Positions 15,937 through 23,551 of a stretch of DNA of 64,000 nt are shown here, piece after piece. The position numbers were made by a program, and so were the translations under genes. The DNA is from a virus: positions 1-64,000 of the IMG/VR virus record IMGVR_UViG_3300033156_000150. One strand, 5' to 3'. Under the pieces are notes generated by a model. The model made no database searches, was not told the DNA's origin, and was given only the letters and a program-made list of their open reading frames with translations. Numbering within the stretch: position 1 is the first letter of the stretch; each line of letters starts with the position of its first letter.

Positions 15937-16270
15937 TGAGTGGACGTGGCTAGCGGTTGTTTTTGTGGTGGTGTTTTGCATTGTTGGTGTAGTCGAATCA
16001 CGAGGGAAGGAAAACGAAGCCGAAGTTGTGCAGGCTTTAGTTACGGCGGAGTGGTGCGGATCGTGCAAACAGATCGAGCCATACGTTTCCAAGTTGAAGG
16101 AGAAGGGGGAGTTATGGAGGTGGGATTTTGACAAGCACAGAGAGCACTGCAAAAAGTATGGAGTAGAAGTTGTGCCCACTCTCATTGTGTGGGAGAAGCG
16201 CGACGGATGTTGGTACTGGTGTTGGTTCGTAGGTGTTGATGCGATTAGGAGATATGCAACGGATGACTGA
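15926..16270 (+). CDS. Membrane-anchored thioredoxin-like protein
   Basis: A 114-aa protein. Residues 7-26 are a membrane anchor (TWLAVVFVVVFCIVGVVES); the rest is a short thioredoxin fold with the redox motif WCGSC (Cys44, Cys47) and the cis-Pro in VEVVPTLIVWE. Placed next to Cys-containing exported and Ser/Cys-rich proteins, it could handle disulfides in the envelope. Its final codons lie inside the 97-bp sequence that is repeated 1.13 kb downstream, so a remnant of its C-terminus is present there too. Confidence 0.75.
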   Translation: MNGDEWTWLAVVFVVVFCIVGVVESRGKENEAEVVQALVTAEWCGSCKQIEPYVSKLKEKGELWRWDFDKHREHCKKYGVEVVPTLIVWEKRDGCWYWCWFVGVDAIRRYATDD

Positions 16271-16318
16271 GGTTAGTTTTAATCAGCTACTGACGGACGT
16301 AGCAAGAGAGCTAGCCGA
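16222..16318 (+). repeat. 97-bp perfect direct repeat, copy 1
   Basis: Identical to 17354-17450. It covers the last codons of the thioredoxin gene, the start region of the ADP-ribosyltransferase gene and its first about 20 codons; similarity continues imperfectly to about 16360. Perfect identity at this length implies a recent duplication or gene conversion. Confidence 0.9.
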
Positions 16319-17330
16319 CCTCCTTCGGAAATACAACCCCTACCACGATCCTCGAACGGGGAGGTTTACATTCTCCCCTTCGAGGACGGACACCTCTCAC
16401 ACTCAGGAGGTGATGGGGAAGTGGCGAGAGGAGGTGGAGGGCCGAGTTGGTGATTTAGACACGGAGGAGGGGCGTGGGAAGCTCAAGGCTGAGGTGGTAG
16501 AGAATTTGGGTGCCACACTAGAGGAGAAGGTGGGCCGGGAGAGGCTCGCTCAGGTGGCGAGGAGGTGGATGGAGGAGTGGGAGTTGAGTGATTTGATTGG
16601 GGAGGATGATGCGTACGAGATCAGGGAAACTTTGAAGGGACTGCCCCCCGAGCAGCAGGTGGTTGGTTTGCTGATTGACGCATGGGCGGTGGACTCGGGT
16701 GGGATTCCGTTGTCGCTGGCATTACAGCGCGCTGCTGCGAAGGAATTAGGTGGAAATTCGTATCCGCGCGAGGCCAGGGAGAATTCACTTGTGAGAAAGA
16801 GGTTGGAGGAGGTGTGGTCGGAGGATGAAGATGTGATTCGTGGATTCGTTAGGTCGGTGTATGACCACACCCAAAGGGAGTTGGAGGCTAGAGGGATTGA
16901 GGAGTTGGTATTGTATCGAGGGGTCAGGGTGAAGCAGGAGAAGCCTGCTGGATATACTCAAACTGGTACGTCACCAGCCTCGTCGTTCACTACCGATTAT
17001 GAGACGGCAAAGAGCTTTGCCGAAGATACCATCACTCGCACTCCGGCCGTTGCAGTTATGAGGATACCCAGAAGCAGGGTGCTTTCTACTTACATGACTG
17101 GCATTGGCTGCGCAAGCGAGAAGGAGGTGGTCGTGTCGGGAAGGGGTTTATTCAGGGCTGGGTTCGTGTATGGCTCGCAAAACATTGAGTCGGAGGACCT
17201 TTTTTGGGAGAGGTTGGAGGGGGCGAAGGCGAAGAAGGTGTTCGATTTTGATTCCGATAAGGCCTCAGCTAACTGGCCTAAGAGAACTGACGATCGATTG
17301 TCCAGTTTGTGGGGAGGTAGTAGGGTGTGA
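16263..17330 (+). CDS. ADP-ribosyltransferase effector with NPY-D-TGRFT leader
   Basis: About 355 aa from ATG 16263; starts at 16233, 16239 and 16254 are also in frame. Residues 1-35 form a helical leader ending in KYNPYHDPRTGRFT. Residues 45-200 are a helical charged region. The C-terminal domain looks like an Arg-Ser-Glu ADP-ribosyltransferase: LYRGVRV (Arg219), TSPASSFTTDYETAKSFA, and SEKEVVVSGRG with Glu286/Glu288 forming the ExE motif. Such enzymes transfer ADP-ribose from NAD+ to proteins or nucleic acids. The NPY-D-TGRFT motif also occurs in the gene at 17.4 kb and in the MuF minor head protein at 33.5 kb, so I infer an effector delivered with the virion or made early in infection. Confidence 0.75.
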   Translation: MTEVSFNQLLTDVARELADLLRKYNPYHDPRTGRFTFSPSRTDTSHTQEVMGKWREEVEGRVGDLDTEEGRGKLKAEVVENLGATLEEKVGRERLAQVARRWMEEWELSDLIGEDDAYEIRETLKGLPPEQQVVGLLIDAWAVDSGGIPLSLALQRAAAKELGGNSYPREARENSLVRKRLEEVWSEDEDVIRGFVRSVYDHTQRELEARGIEELVLYRGVRVKQEKPAGYTQTGTSPASSFTTDYETAKSFAEDTITRTPAVAVMRIPRSRVLSTYMTGIGCASEKEVVVSGRGLFRAGFVYGSQNIESEDLFWERLEGAKAKKVFDFDSDKASANWPKRTDDRLSSLWGGSRV

Positions 17331-17353
17331 ATGAGGAGGGAGTGTGTCTGACA

Positions 17354-17450
17354 TTGGTTCGTAGGTGTTGATGCGATTAGGAGATATGCAACGGATGACT
17401 GAGGTTAGTTTTAATCAGCTACTGACGGACGTAGCAAGAGAGCTAGCCGA
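17354..17450 (+). repeat. 97-bp perfect direct repeat, copy 2
   Basis: Exact copy of 16222-16318, 1132 bp away. It repeats the thioredoxin C-terminal codons (here non-functional) and supplies the start and leader of the nuclease-like gene. It looks like the scar of a cassette insertion by homologous recombination. Confidence 0.9.
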
Positions 17451-17964
17451 TCTCCTTCGGAAGTATAACCCTTATCGCGATCCTCGCACCGGCCGTTTCA
17501 CTACAGGGCCTAGCAGACAAGGTGAGCGGGGCACAACTCGTCGGGGCACGTCCCGGCGAGAATCGCAAGGCTCCCGCGCGCGGTCGGAGAGAGCGAAGAG
17601 AACACATAAGCCAAGCACGAAGGAGAAGCAAAGGAGGGGGGAGGCGGAGCAAGCGAGGTTGGCGAAGGTTATTGGAGGTCGAGATGAGGGGGATAACAAG
17701 CCATTCGATGTGATTGTCGGTAGGCACGGCATCGAAGTGAAGACTGTGATGGACAACAACAATGACAAGATCACTGTACATCCATCGTCTCGCCGGCGTA
17801 AGGAGGCCGAGGCAAAGCGTCGAGGGTTGAAGATGCACACAGTGGCTATTGATGTCAGAGGCGGTCGCAGGAAGTATTACTACCGCGAGGGAGTGGGAGC
17901 TTTTCGGCTGAGGTCAATGAGGAAAGTAACGGTGGCTGAGTTGAAGAAGTTGTTGTCTGAGTGA
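17395..17964 (+). CDS. Nuclease-like effector with the same NPY-D-TGRFT leader
   Basis: About 189 aa from ATG 17395. The first 32 residues nearly match the preceding gene (KYNPYRDPRTGRFT). Residues 40-90 are a very basic, Arg/Ser-rich linker. The C-terminal domain holds FDVIV, then GIEVKTV: Asp105, Glu114 and Lys116 fit a PD-(D/E)xK nuclease core, followed by a Lys/Arg-rich strand-helix region. I infer a DNA- or RNA-cleaving toxin module grafted onto the shared leader. A non-nuclease PD-(D/E)xK relative cannot be excluded. Confidence 0.6.
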   Translation: MTEVSFNQLLTDVARELADLLRKYNPYRDPRTGRFTTGPSRQGERGTTRRGTSRRESQGSRARSERAKRTHKPSTKEKQRRGEAEQARLAKVIGGRDEGDNKPFDVIVGRHGIEVKTVMDNNNDKITVHPSSRRRKEAEAKRRGLKMHTVAIDVRGGRRKYYYREGVGAFRLRSMRKVTVAELKKLLSE

Positions 17965-17976
17965 AAGGGAAGGACT

Positions 17977-18228
17977 GTGAGTTATTGGCTTGAGGACGCG
18001 GACGGGAAATGGCTGGGCGATTTTGCTACGAACAAGGGAATCATTGAGATGCGGGAGAAAGCCGGATCGGCGTTGCTTGAGTTTTTGGATGAGGGGGAAG
18101 CGGATGCTGAGTTGGTAGAAAAGGTGATTGATGAGGTGAAAGGTGATTCGGAGTTGAGTTATGTGGCAAAGTTGTTGAAGAAAGGCGATCCCCCAGTCAT
18201 TATTACTGATGGATGTGGTTATGTATAA
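17977..18228 (+). CDS. Acidic small protein, candidate immunity partner
   Basis: An 83-aa, strongly acidic protein from a GTG, 12 bases after the nuclease-like gene. It has a short beta-hairpin start (SYWLEDADGKWLGDF) and long acidic helices (FLDEGEADAELVEKVIDEV). Small acidic genes directly after toxin genes are often immunity proteins. That is an inference from position and charge; no immunity family is recognised. Confidence 0.5.
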   Translation: MSYWLEDADGKWLGDFATNKGIIEMREKAGSALLEFLDEGEADAELVEKVIDEVKGDSELSYVAKLLKKGDPPVIITDGCGYV

Positions 18229-18242
18229 TGGAAGGAGAGAAC

Positions 18243-18944
18243 ATGGCTAAACCACCGCCTGAGTTCAGTCTGGCTGTTATGCGTCATATGGTGCCTGTGG
18301 TTATCGACAAGTTCATTGCATGGTGGGGCGGTTGTCCTTACACCCACGTGGCGATTAGGATCGACTACAAGGGTGAGCCATATGTGTATCATAGCCACCC
18401 GAAGATTGGAGAGCCGTTCAGTAAGAGCGGGCCGCAGCGGCACTCGTGGGAGGAGTACAACGAGGTTATAATTCCACACTGGGAGAGCTTGCCGTGGGCC
18501 AGGTATTGGGGAGGTATCGATCACAAGTGGATAGAGCCGCCTGTTGAGATTCCAGAGGAACGGAAAGTCATTGCTCGCGGTGTGGCTGATTGGCTGGTGG
18601 ATCAGTCGGGCATTAAGTATGGGTTGTTCCTCAACTACTTGTTCTGTCTGCGGCGTTGGATGCACTGCTCGGAATTTGTCGATGCGGTTGCATGGCAGGT
18701 TAACCTGGGCTCTGGCAAAGGGGCTCGCACGACTCCTTGTGATTTGCTATGGGAGTATGAAGTGCGGAAGGGCAGGCCGAGGTTGCCGTGGTCAGGATTT
18801 GGGCCGGAGCCTCCTCAGTGGATAAGTGAGTTGAGTAAGGGAGTTAAGCATGTAAGGCAGTTTTTGTGGTACAAGGTGACAGGATATCCAGTGAGGCTAG
18901 TGCGTTTGAGCGAATTGTTTCCGGATTGGGCGCGGGAGAAATGA
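18243..18944 (+). CDS. Permuted NlpC/P60 (YiiX/YaeF-like) hydrolase
   Basis: A 233-aa protein started at 18243 (AAGGAGAG upstream). The catalytic order is permuted: His35 in GGCPYTHVAIRID comes before Cys142 in MHCSEFVDAVAW, as in YiiX-like NlpC/P60 relatives. These are papain-fold enzymes acting on cell-wall peptides, amides or lipid esters. It is the best candidate in the window for a cell-wall-active enzyme. The preceding gene ends 15 bases upstream and the next overlaps. Confidence 0.7.
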   Translation: MAKPPPEFSLAVMRHMVPVVIDKFIAWWGGCPYTHVAIRIDYKGEPYVYHSHPKIGEPFSKSGPQRHSWEEYNEVIIPHWESLPWARYWGGIDHKWIEPPVEIPEERKVIARGVADWLVDQSGIKYGLFLNYLFCLRRWMHCSEFVDAVAWQVNLGSGKGARTTPCDLLWEYEVRKGRPRLPWSGFGPEPPQWISELSKGVKHVRQFLWYKVTGYPVRLVRLSELFPDWAREK

Positions 18945-19051
18945 AGCAAAGAAAATTACCATACACACTGAAACACAACCCGCCGGTGACGTGGTGGGAG
19001 TTTGTCGTGTGGGTCGTTAAGTGGATCTGGTGGAAGATATGGTACATGTAG
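18941..19051 (+). CDS. 36-aa Trp-rich membrane peptide
   Basis: Starts in an ATGA overlap with the hydrolase stop. A basic N-terminus (MKQRKLPYTLKHN) is followed by a Trp-rich hydrophobic segment, EFVVWVVKWIWWKIWYM, long enough for one membrane span. It overlaps the next gene's start. The tight overlap and composition argue that it is real. A lysis-related or accessory membrane role is conceivable. Confidence 0.45.
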   Translation: MKQRKLPYTLKHNPPVTWWEFVVWVVKWIWWKIWYM

Positions 19052-19413
19052 GACTGTTTGTTGCCGGTTTGGTGTTCATTGCGATACACGGCTTGTTGTT
19101 GTATGAAGGGTTGGAGCGTCCTTTTTGGAGCGGAGGAGGAAGTCAGCGTTTGTTGGATGGCTGGTCGTTCACACACTTCGGGCATGGTATCGTTTTCTAT
19201 GCAATCTTTCGTGGTCTGGGTGCGCCGTCTGTTGTTTCAATTGCTTTGTCTTTGGCTTTGGAGATGCTTTGGGAGTGGATGGAAAATGGGCCTGGTGTCA
19301 CTTGGTTTCAGTGGTGGCATGAGGATGGCTACTGTGGAGATTCAGTCGTTAATTCGTGTATGGATGTGGCTGTGTGCTGGTTCGGCGCATGGCTGACTAG
19401 TTGGTTTGTATGA
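19039..19413 (+). CDS. UPF0314/DUF2585-like integral membrane protein
   Basis: A 124-aa protein with three to four hydrophobic segments. It carries family features: SFTHFGHGIVFYAIF, then LALEMLWEWMENGP and GYCGDSVVNSCMDV (compare E..WE..EN.P and GY.GDS..NS..D). The biochemical function of this family is not established; it is distantly VanZ-like. It is translated after the 36-aa peptide. Confidence 0.65.
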   Translation: MVHVGLFVAGLVFIAIHGLLLYEGLERPFWSGGGSQRLLDGWSFTHFGHGIVFYAIFRGLGAPSVVSIALSLALEMLWEWMENGPGVTWFQWWHEDGYCGDSVVNSCMDVAVCWFGAWLTSWFV

Positions 19414-19422
19414 GGTGCGAAC

Positions 19423-20658
19423 ATGACTGCATCACGCTTGTTGAGCGAACTTCCGAGGCCCCTGAGTGACTGGCGATGCGTGCTAGATTACCCAGGGGCA
19501 GACATCGGGGAAAAGATTAACGCAGCAGTTGCGGACCTGCCTGATGAGGGTGGTGTCGTGCTTCTGCCTGATGGATCTCATACTATTGAGACGCCTGTTT
19601 TGATTGACAAGGATGGGGTGGCGTTGAAGGGAGTTGGGACGTTTCCGGGAGCGGTATGGACGTATTGTGGTACTCGGTTGGTGAGCAGTATCACCACGGC
19701 ACCTCCTATTTCGATTGGTGTTGCTGGAAGTACGACTAGGTTCGGTGTGTGCCTAGAGGGTTTTGGGCTGACACAAACTGCGGATACAACTTATCCGCTG
19801 GTGCATGTGGTGAAAGCCGCCTGGGGTCATATCAGGGACTTCCACCTGTATGGGTCGAAGTCAGGTGTTAGTTGGGGCGGTAGATCAGCCGTAGGAATGA
19901 AGTTGGGGGGTCCAGACGGCAACTATGCTTCCTACGGTTGGAGGCTGAGAGACGTGCATGTCAACTATGCGGAGGATGGTCTGGTAGCAGAAGCGTCGCA
20001 TGGGTTGCAGGTGTTTGGTGGACTTGTCTATGGCTGTCGCAGAGGCATTGTGATTGGTGAGAATCAGACGCCTACGGGCATCGGTTTCCACGGGTTTGAT
20101 GTGGAGAACAATGTTATTGGATTTGACGTTCGGGCAGGCCGGGTGCTTAGTTGGCACAACACCTACATGGAGGGAGCTTACGGTCCTGGGACTGTTGAGG
20201 AAGATATGTATCTCTTCAGAATCGGAGCGAGGGAAAAGGTGCTGGGAATGGTTATCAATGGATTGTATGTGCAACTGGGAGGAGCAGAGTTCCGGCACGC
20301 ATATGGAATCAGACTGGAGAGGGTCCAGGGACTGAAGCTAGCTGGACTAAAGACGGCAGCCGGATGGGACTACCTGATTCAAAACGTGGCAACGGATGTG
20401 GACGACGTTGTGATTGAGTGTAGCGACATTAGTTGCCCGTTGACAGACGACTACACCGGAATCAGGGCCATACTCGGGTGTGGAGACAAGGGCCAGGTGT
20501 GTTTCCCGAATTTGCCGACCAGTGATCCGGCACGTGATGGTGAGCTGTGGCTAGACAGTGGAACCCTGAAGGTCTCGACGGAGGAGAGTTCGAGCAGCAG
20601 TGGTTCGGCTGGTTCTAGCAGCAGCTTCAGTTCTAGTTGTTCGAGTTCGTCGAGTTGA
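19423..20658 (+). CDS. Beta-helix tailspike-like protein with Ser-rich tail
   Basis: A 411-aa protein. Residues 20-60 match the pectate-lyase-3 entry (DYPGADIGEKINAAVADLPDEGG, shortened here: GADIGEKINAAVADL), followed by repeated beta-helix turns (LEGFGLTQTADT, VYGCRRGIVIGENQTPTG). Such folds form phage tailspikes and depolymerases. The last about 25 residues are almost pure Ser with one Cys, a tail type shared by three other virion proteins here. It probably binds or degrades a surface polysaccharide. The catalytic residues are not evident. Confidence 0.75.
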   Translation: MTASRLLSELPRPLSDWRCVLDYPGADIGEKINAAVADLPDEGGVVLLPDGSHTIETPVLIDKDGVALKGVGTFPGAVWTYCGTRLVSSITTAPPISIGVAGSTTRFGVCLEGFGLTQTADTTYPLVHVVKAAWGHIRDFHLYGSKSGVSWGGRSAVGMKLGGPDGNYASYGWRLRDVHVNYAEDGLVAEASHGLQVFGGLVYGCRRGIVIGENQTPTGIGFHGFDVENNVIGFDVRAGRVLSWHNTYMEGAYGPGTVEEDMYLFRIGAREKVLGMVINGLYVQLGGAEFRHAYGIRLERVQGLKLAGLKTAAGWDYLIQNVATDVDDVVIECSDISCPLTDDYTGIRAILGCGDKGQVCFPNLPTSDPARDGELWLDSGTLKVSTEESSSSSGSAGSSSSFSSSCSSSSS

Positions 20659-20659
20659 T

Positions 20660-21754
20660 ATGGCTGACTACTACCTGACACCGGATGGAAGCGATGCGAA
20701 CGATGGCCTGAGTTGGGCTGCGGCTTGGCCGTTGTCTGAGACTCGGTTACAGGATGCGGTCAATGCGATTCAGGACGATGCCGATTCCTACGTGAAGATT
20801 GCAGTCGACCCCGTCTCCGCGCCTGGTATCACGCTCTCCTCTCCTATTCAGCTACCGGCAGGAAGCGACGTGCGCCGGACCTTGCGTGGGTATCGTTGGG
20901 ACAGCAGCTTGGGGCAAGGTGTCGAAGACGGAACCCGTGCACGACTCGACGCCAATAACACAGCAAAGACTTGCCTGTACTATCAGGGTTGGCATTGGCA
21001 CTTTCGCAACCTAGAGTTTCGTAATGCGACTGACTGCGGTGTGCTTCCAGGCGCAAGCGGTCACGCTTACGCCAACCACTGGTTCAACTGTCGTTTTTGT
21101 CACAACGGTGCGGAGGGCTTCTATAACCGGGATACTTCCACAGGATATAGGGGATACTACTCAGCCATTTCTCACTGTCGAGGGGATCACAATGGGGCGT
21201 CTGGCTTTCGCACTTACGGGCAAGCGTCTATTGTGTGTAGCGTAGCGGACCACAACAGCGACAAGGGGTTTGCTTGGTTTGCGGGGATGGCGTGTTGTTT
21301 GGCCTATGCGAACGACTATGGGATCTACGGTTCCGGGGCAGGGGATTACGCTGTTCGTGCGTTCTGTGTGACAGATGGGAATTCTTTGTATGGAATCATT
21401 GGCTACAACATGTTGTTAGTTGGTTGTCGTTCTACTAACAACACTCAGTATGGGTTCGCGAGCTCGGGTGGTGGGGTCTATGTGAGCACGGCTATTGGGT
21501 GTTATGCGGCAAACAACGGTTCAGGTGACTACATAGGCGACTTTATCCGAGTGGTTGGTGGGATAGATACCTGTAGCAGTGGCGGAGGGCATGGTTATCG
21601 GGATCGAAGTAACGGGTTGTTTGAATCGTTGGTCCGGTCCGCTGGTTATGGGAGAAAGATTGTTCTGCCGGATGAGTCAACGATTATGCGCCTGGTGTCC
21701 GGGTTGCCTAATGTGCCAACTACAGGCCAGGTTTTCGAAGGGGTGTTTAGCTGA
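20660..21754 (+). CDS. Right-handed beta-helix tail protein
   Basis: A 364-aa protein starting YYLTPDGSDANDGLSWAAAW, a typical opening of extracellular beta-helix proteins. Repeated turns rich in Cys, Asn and Gly follow (CRSTNNTQYGFASSGGG). It begins one base after the previous stop and overlaps the next start by one base, so the three tail genes form one unit. A role as a tailspike or a receptor-binding beta-helix is likely. Confidence 0.7.
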   Translation: MADYYLTPDGSDANDGLSWAAAWPLSETRLQDAVNAIQDDADSYVKIAVDPVSAPGITLSSPIQLPAGSDVRRTLRGYRWDSSLGQGVEDGTRARLDANNTAKTCLYYQGWHWHFRNLEFRNATDCGVLPGASGHAYANHWFNCRFCHNGAEGFYNRDTSTGYRGYYSAISHCRGDHNGASGFRTYGQASIVCSVADHNSDKGFAWFAGMACCLAYANDYGIYGSGAGDYAVRAFCVTDGNSLYGIIGYNMLLVGCRSTNNTQYGFASSGGGVYVSTAIGCYAANNGSGDYIGDFIRVVGGIDTCSSGGGHGYRDRSNGLFESLVRSAGYGRKIVLPDESTIMRLVSGLPNVPTTGQVFEGVFS

Positions 21755-23547
21755 TGTTTCACAGTCAGACGTTTACGGTCTCCAACGCAGATATCACGTC
21801 GGAGTATGGCGTTGATTTGACCCCGAGTAGTTTGGAGAACTTTGCTCCAAGCGGGGCCCACGCACTGTTGCACCACCAGTTGTTGCTTAGTGGCCTGGAT
21901 AGTAATGGAGGGACAATCACGGCTCGTTGGAAGGTTGTGCGAAACTCAACTGTGTACTACGGGCCGTCCGAAAGCGTGACGTATCAGCCAGGGGATACCA
22001 CCCTGGTAGTTGATCTGAAGGAGATTTTGTTCCTCTCTGAGGATTCGCTTACTTTGCTGTTGTTGAGCGACAACGCGAGTGATACGTCGGTTGACATCTC
22101 AGTTGTGCAGGTGAACGCGCAGCAGGTCAACGTAGGGGCGATATCCGAAAGTACGGAGGCGGCTGACACTGTGGAGTCGAGGATTGGGAATCTCGATGTT
22201 GCTGTTTCCAGTAGGGCGAATGGGGCTTACTATACCTACGCGAGGGCTCAGAGACTGGACAATCTGGATGCCACTGTAAGTTCTCGCAGCACGTTGGAAT
22301 TAGCCGATCTGGATTCAGTAAGGTCTGAGGTGTTGTCTGCCATCTACGACATTGGTGTAGCAGCGGCGAGTGTGGGAGCTGTGGCTACTAGCCGCACGAT
22401 CTCGGCCGGAACGGAGGGCGATAATACGTCGCTTGACGACACTTATGGGCTCGACGAGTCCTACCACATAATTACGGCGTCTGACGGCGAGATTGATGTG
22501 TACTATGAGTTCACACTGGACGACGATTATGTGCCGGTGGGCCTGCACATTAAGGGTCGGCTTCACGAGGGGAATACACCAAGTGGTCAGGATAGTGTTA
22601 ACATTCAGGTTTATGATTGGAACTCGAGTGCTTGGGAAACCGTCGTGCCTCTGCAAGGAGGCTTCGTGGGCGTGGCAAATAGCGACAATGAGGATGATGA
22701 GGTGCGGGTAGTTCCGCTATTCGCTCGGCACAAAGATAGTTCAACCAACGCAGTACGAGTGCGGTTCGTTGGAACGGGACTCAAGACTGGAACAGCTCTC
22801 TACGTGGATCAGATTTACCTGACCTACACCGCTGTTTTGTCGTACACCGGGATCGCTGGGGCGATCCTAGCGAATACCGACTACAAGTTACAGACCGATT
22901 CAGATGGGTACGCCCTGGCGGATGCTGTCAAGATTGGTGGAAGTAAAACAGCGGCGGACGATGTTAAAGCGAAGATCGGCAACCTCGATGCGGCGGTAAG
23001 CACGCGGGCTACACCAGCGCAAGTGAACAGCGAGTGTGACACGGCTCTGAGTGACGCGGGTGTGACCACGGCACGCATGGCAAAGCTGGACAATGCCTTG
23101 TTGGATACCACCTGGACCGATGCCCGCGCGGCCAAGCTGGACAACCTGGACGCTGCGATAACAACCCGCTTGGCAGCGGCAGATTACACGGCACCGGACA
23201 ACGCGGGCATCGCTGCGATTCAGGCACAGACGGATCAGCTTGAGTTCGCGGGTGGAGATGTCAAGGCTACGTTGGATGGAGAGAAGGTGACTGTTTCGAG
23301 TAACGAAGACAAGACTGGCTACAGCCTGACGTCGGACTATGACGCGGCGAAGACGGCGGCGAAACCTGGTGATCAGATGGCACTGACTACCGTAGCGGTT
23401 GCTAGTCTGGTAGATACCTTCTTGGACGAACCCGCTTCCGAGCATAGGACTGCGGATACGGTGGGGGAAAAGATCTACGATGCAGGGGAAGCTGGCGCGA
23501 AGACGATCAACATTACGACGGATACCGTAGTGGTAAGAAGCGAGTAG
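21754..23547 (+). CDS. Tail fibre/baseplate-like protein
   Basis: A 597-aa protein. Residues 1-130 are beta-rich and resemble the N-terminal attachment domain of BppU-type upper baseplate or fibre proteins. A repeated 10-12 residue motif of the form K/R-L/I-x-NLDAAVSTR occurs at least four times (RIGNLDVAVSSR, RLDNLDATVSSR, KIGNLDAAVSTR, KLDNLDAAITTR), probably a trimeric coiled shaft. A beta-sandwich-like domain (residues 245-365) lies between repeat blocks. Confidence 0.65.
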   Translation: MFHSQTFTVSNADITSEYGVDLTPSSLENFAPSGAHALLHHQLLLSGLDSNGGTITARWKVVRNSTVYYGPSESVTYQPGDTTLVVDLKEILFLSEDSLTLLLLSDNASDTSVDISVVQVNAQQVNVGAISESTEAADTVESRIGNLDVAVSSRANGAYYTYARAQRLDNLDATVSSRSTLELADLDSVRSEVLSAIYDIGVAAASVGAVATSRTISAGTEGDNTSLDDTYGLDESYHIITASDGEIDVYYEFTLDDDYVPVGLHIKGRLHEGNTPSGQDSVNIQVYDWNSSAWETVVPLQGGFVGVANSDNEDDEVRVVPLFARHKDSSTNAVRVRFVGTGLKTGTALYVDQIYLTYTAVLSYTGIAGAILANTDYKLQTDSDGYALADAVKIGGSKTAADDVKAKIGNLDAAVSTRATPAQVNSECDTALSDAGVTTARMAKLDNALLDTTWTDARAAKLDNLDAAITTRLAAADYTAPDNAGIAAIQAQTDQLEFAGGDVKATLDGEKVTVSSNEDKTGYSLTSDYDAAKTAAKPGDQMALTTVAVASLVDTFLDEPASEHRTADTVGEKIYDAGEAGAKTINITTDTVVVRSE

Positions 23548-23551
23548 TGAC

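Noticed and set aside
16263-17334. Second reading frame at 17104-17334 in the ART gene
   Set aside because: It is Arg-rich with no start site and overlaps a well-supported gene in full.
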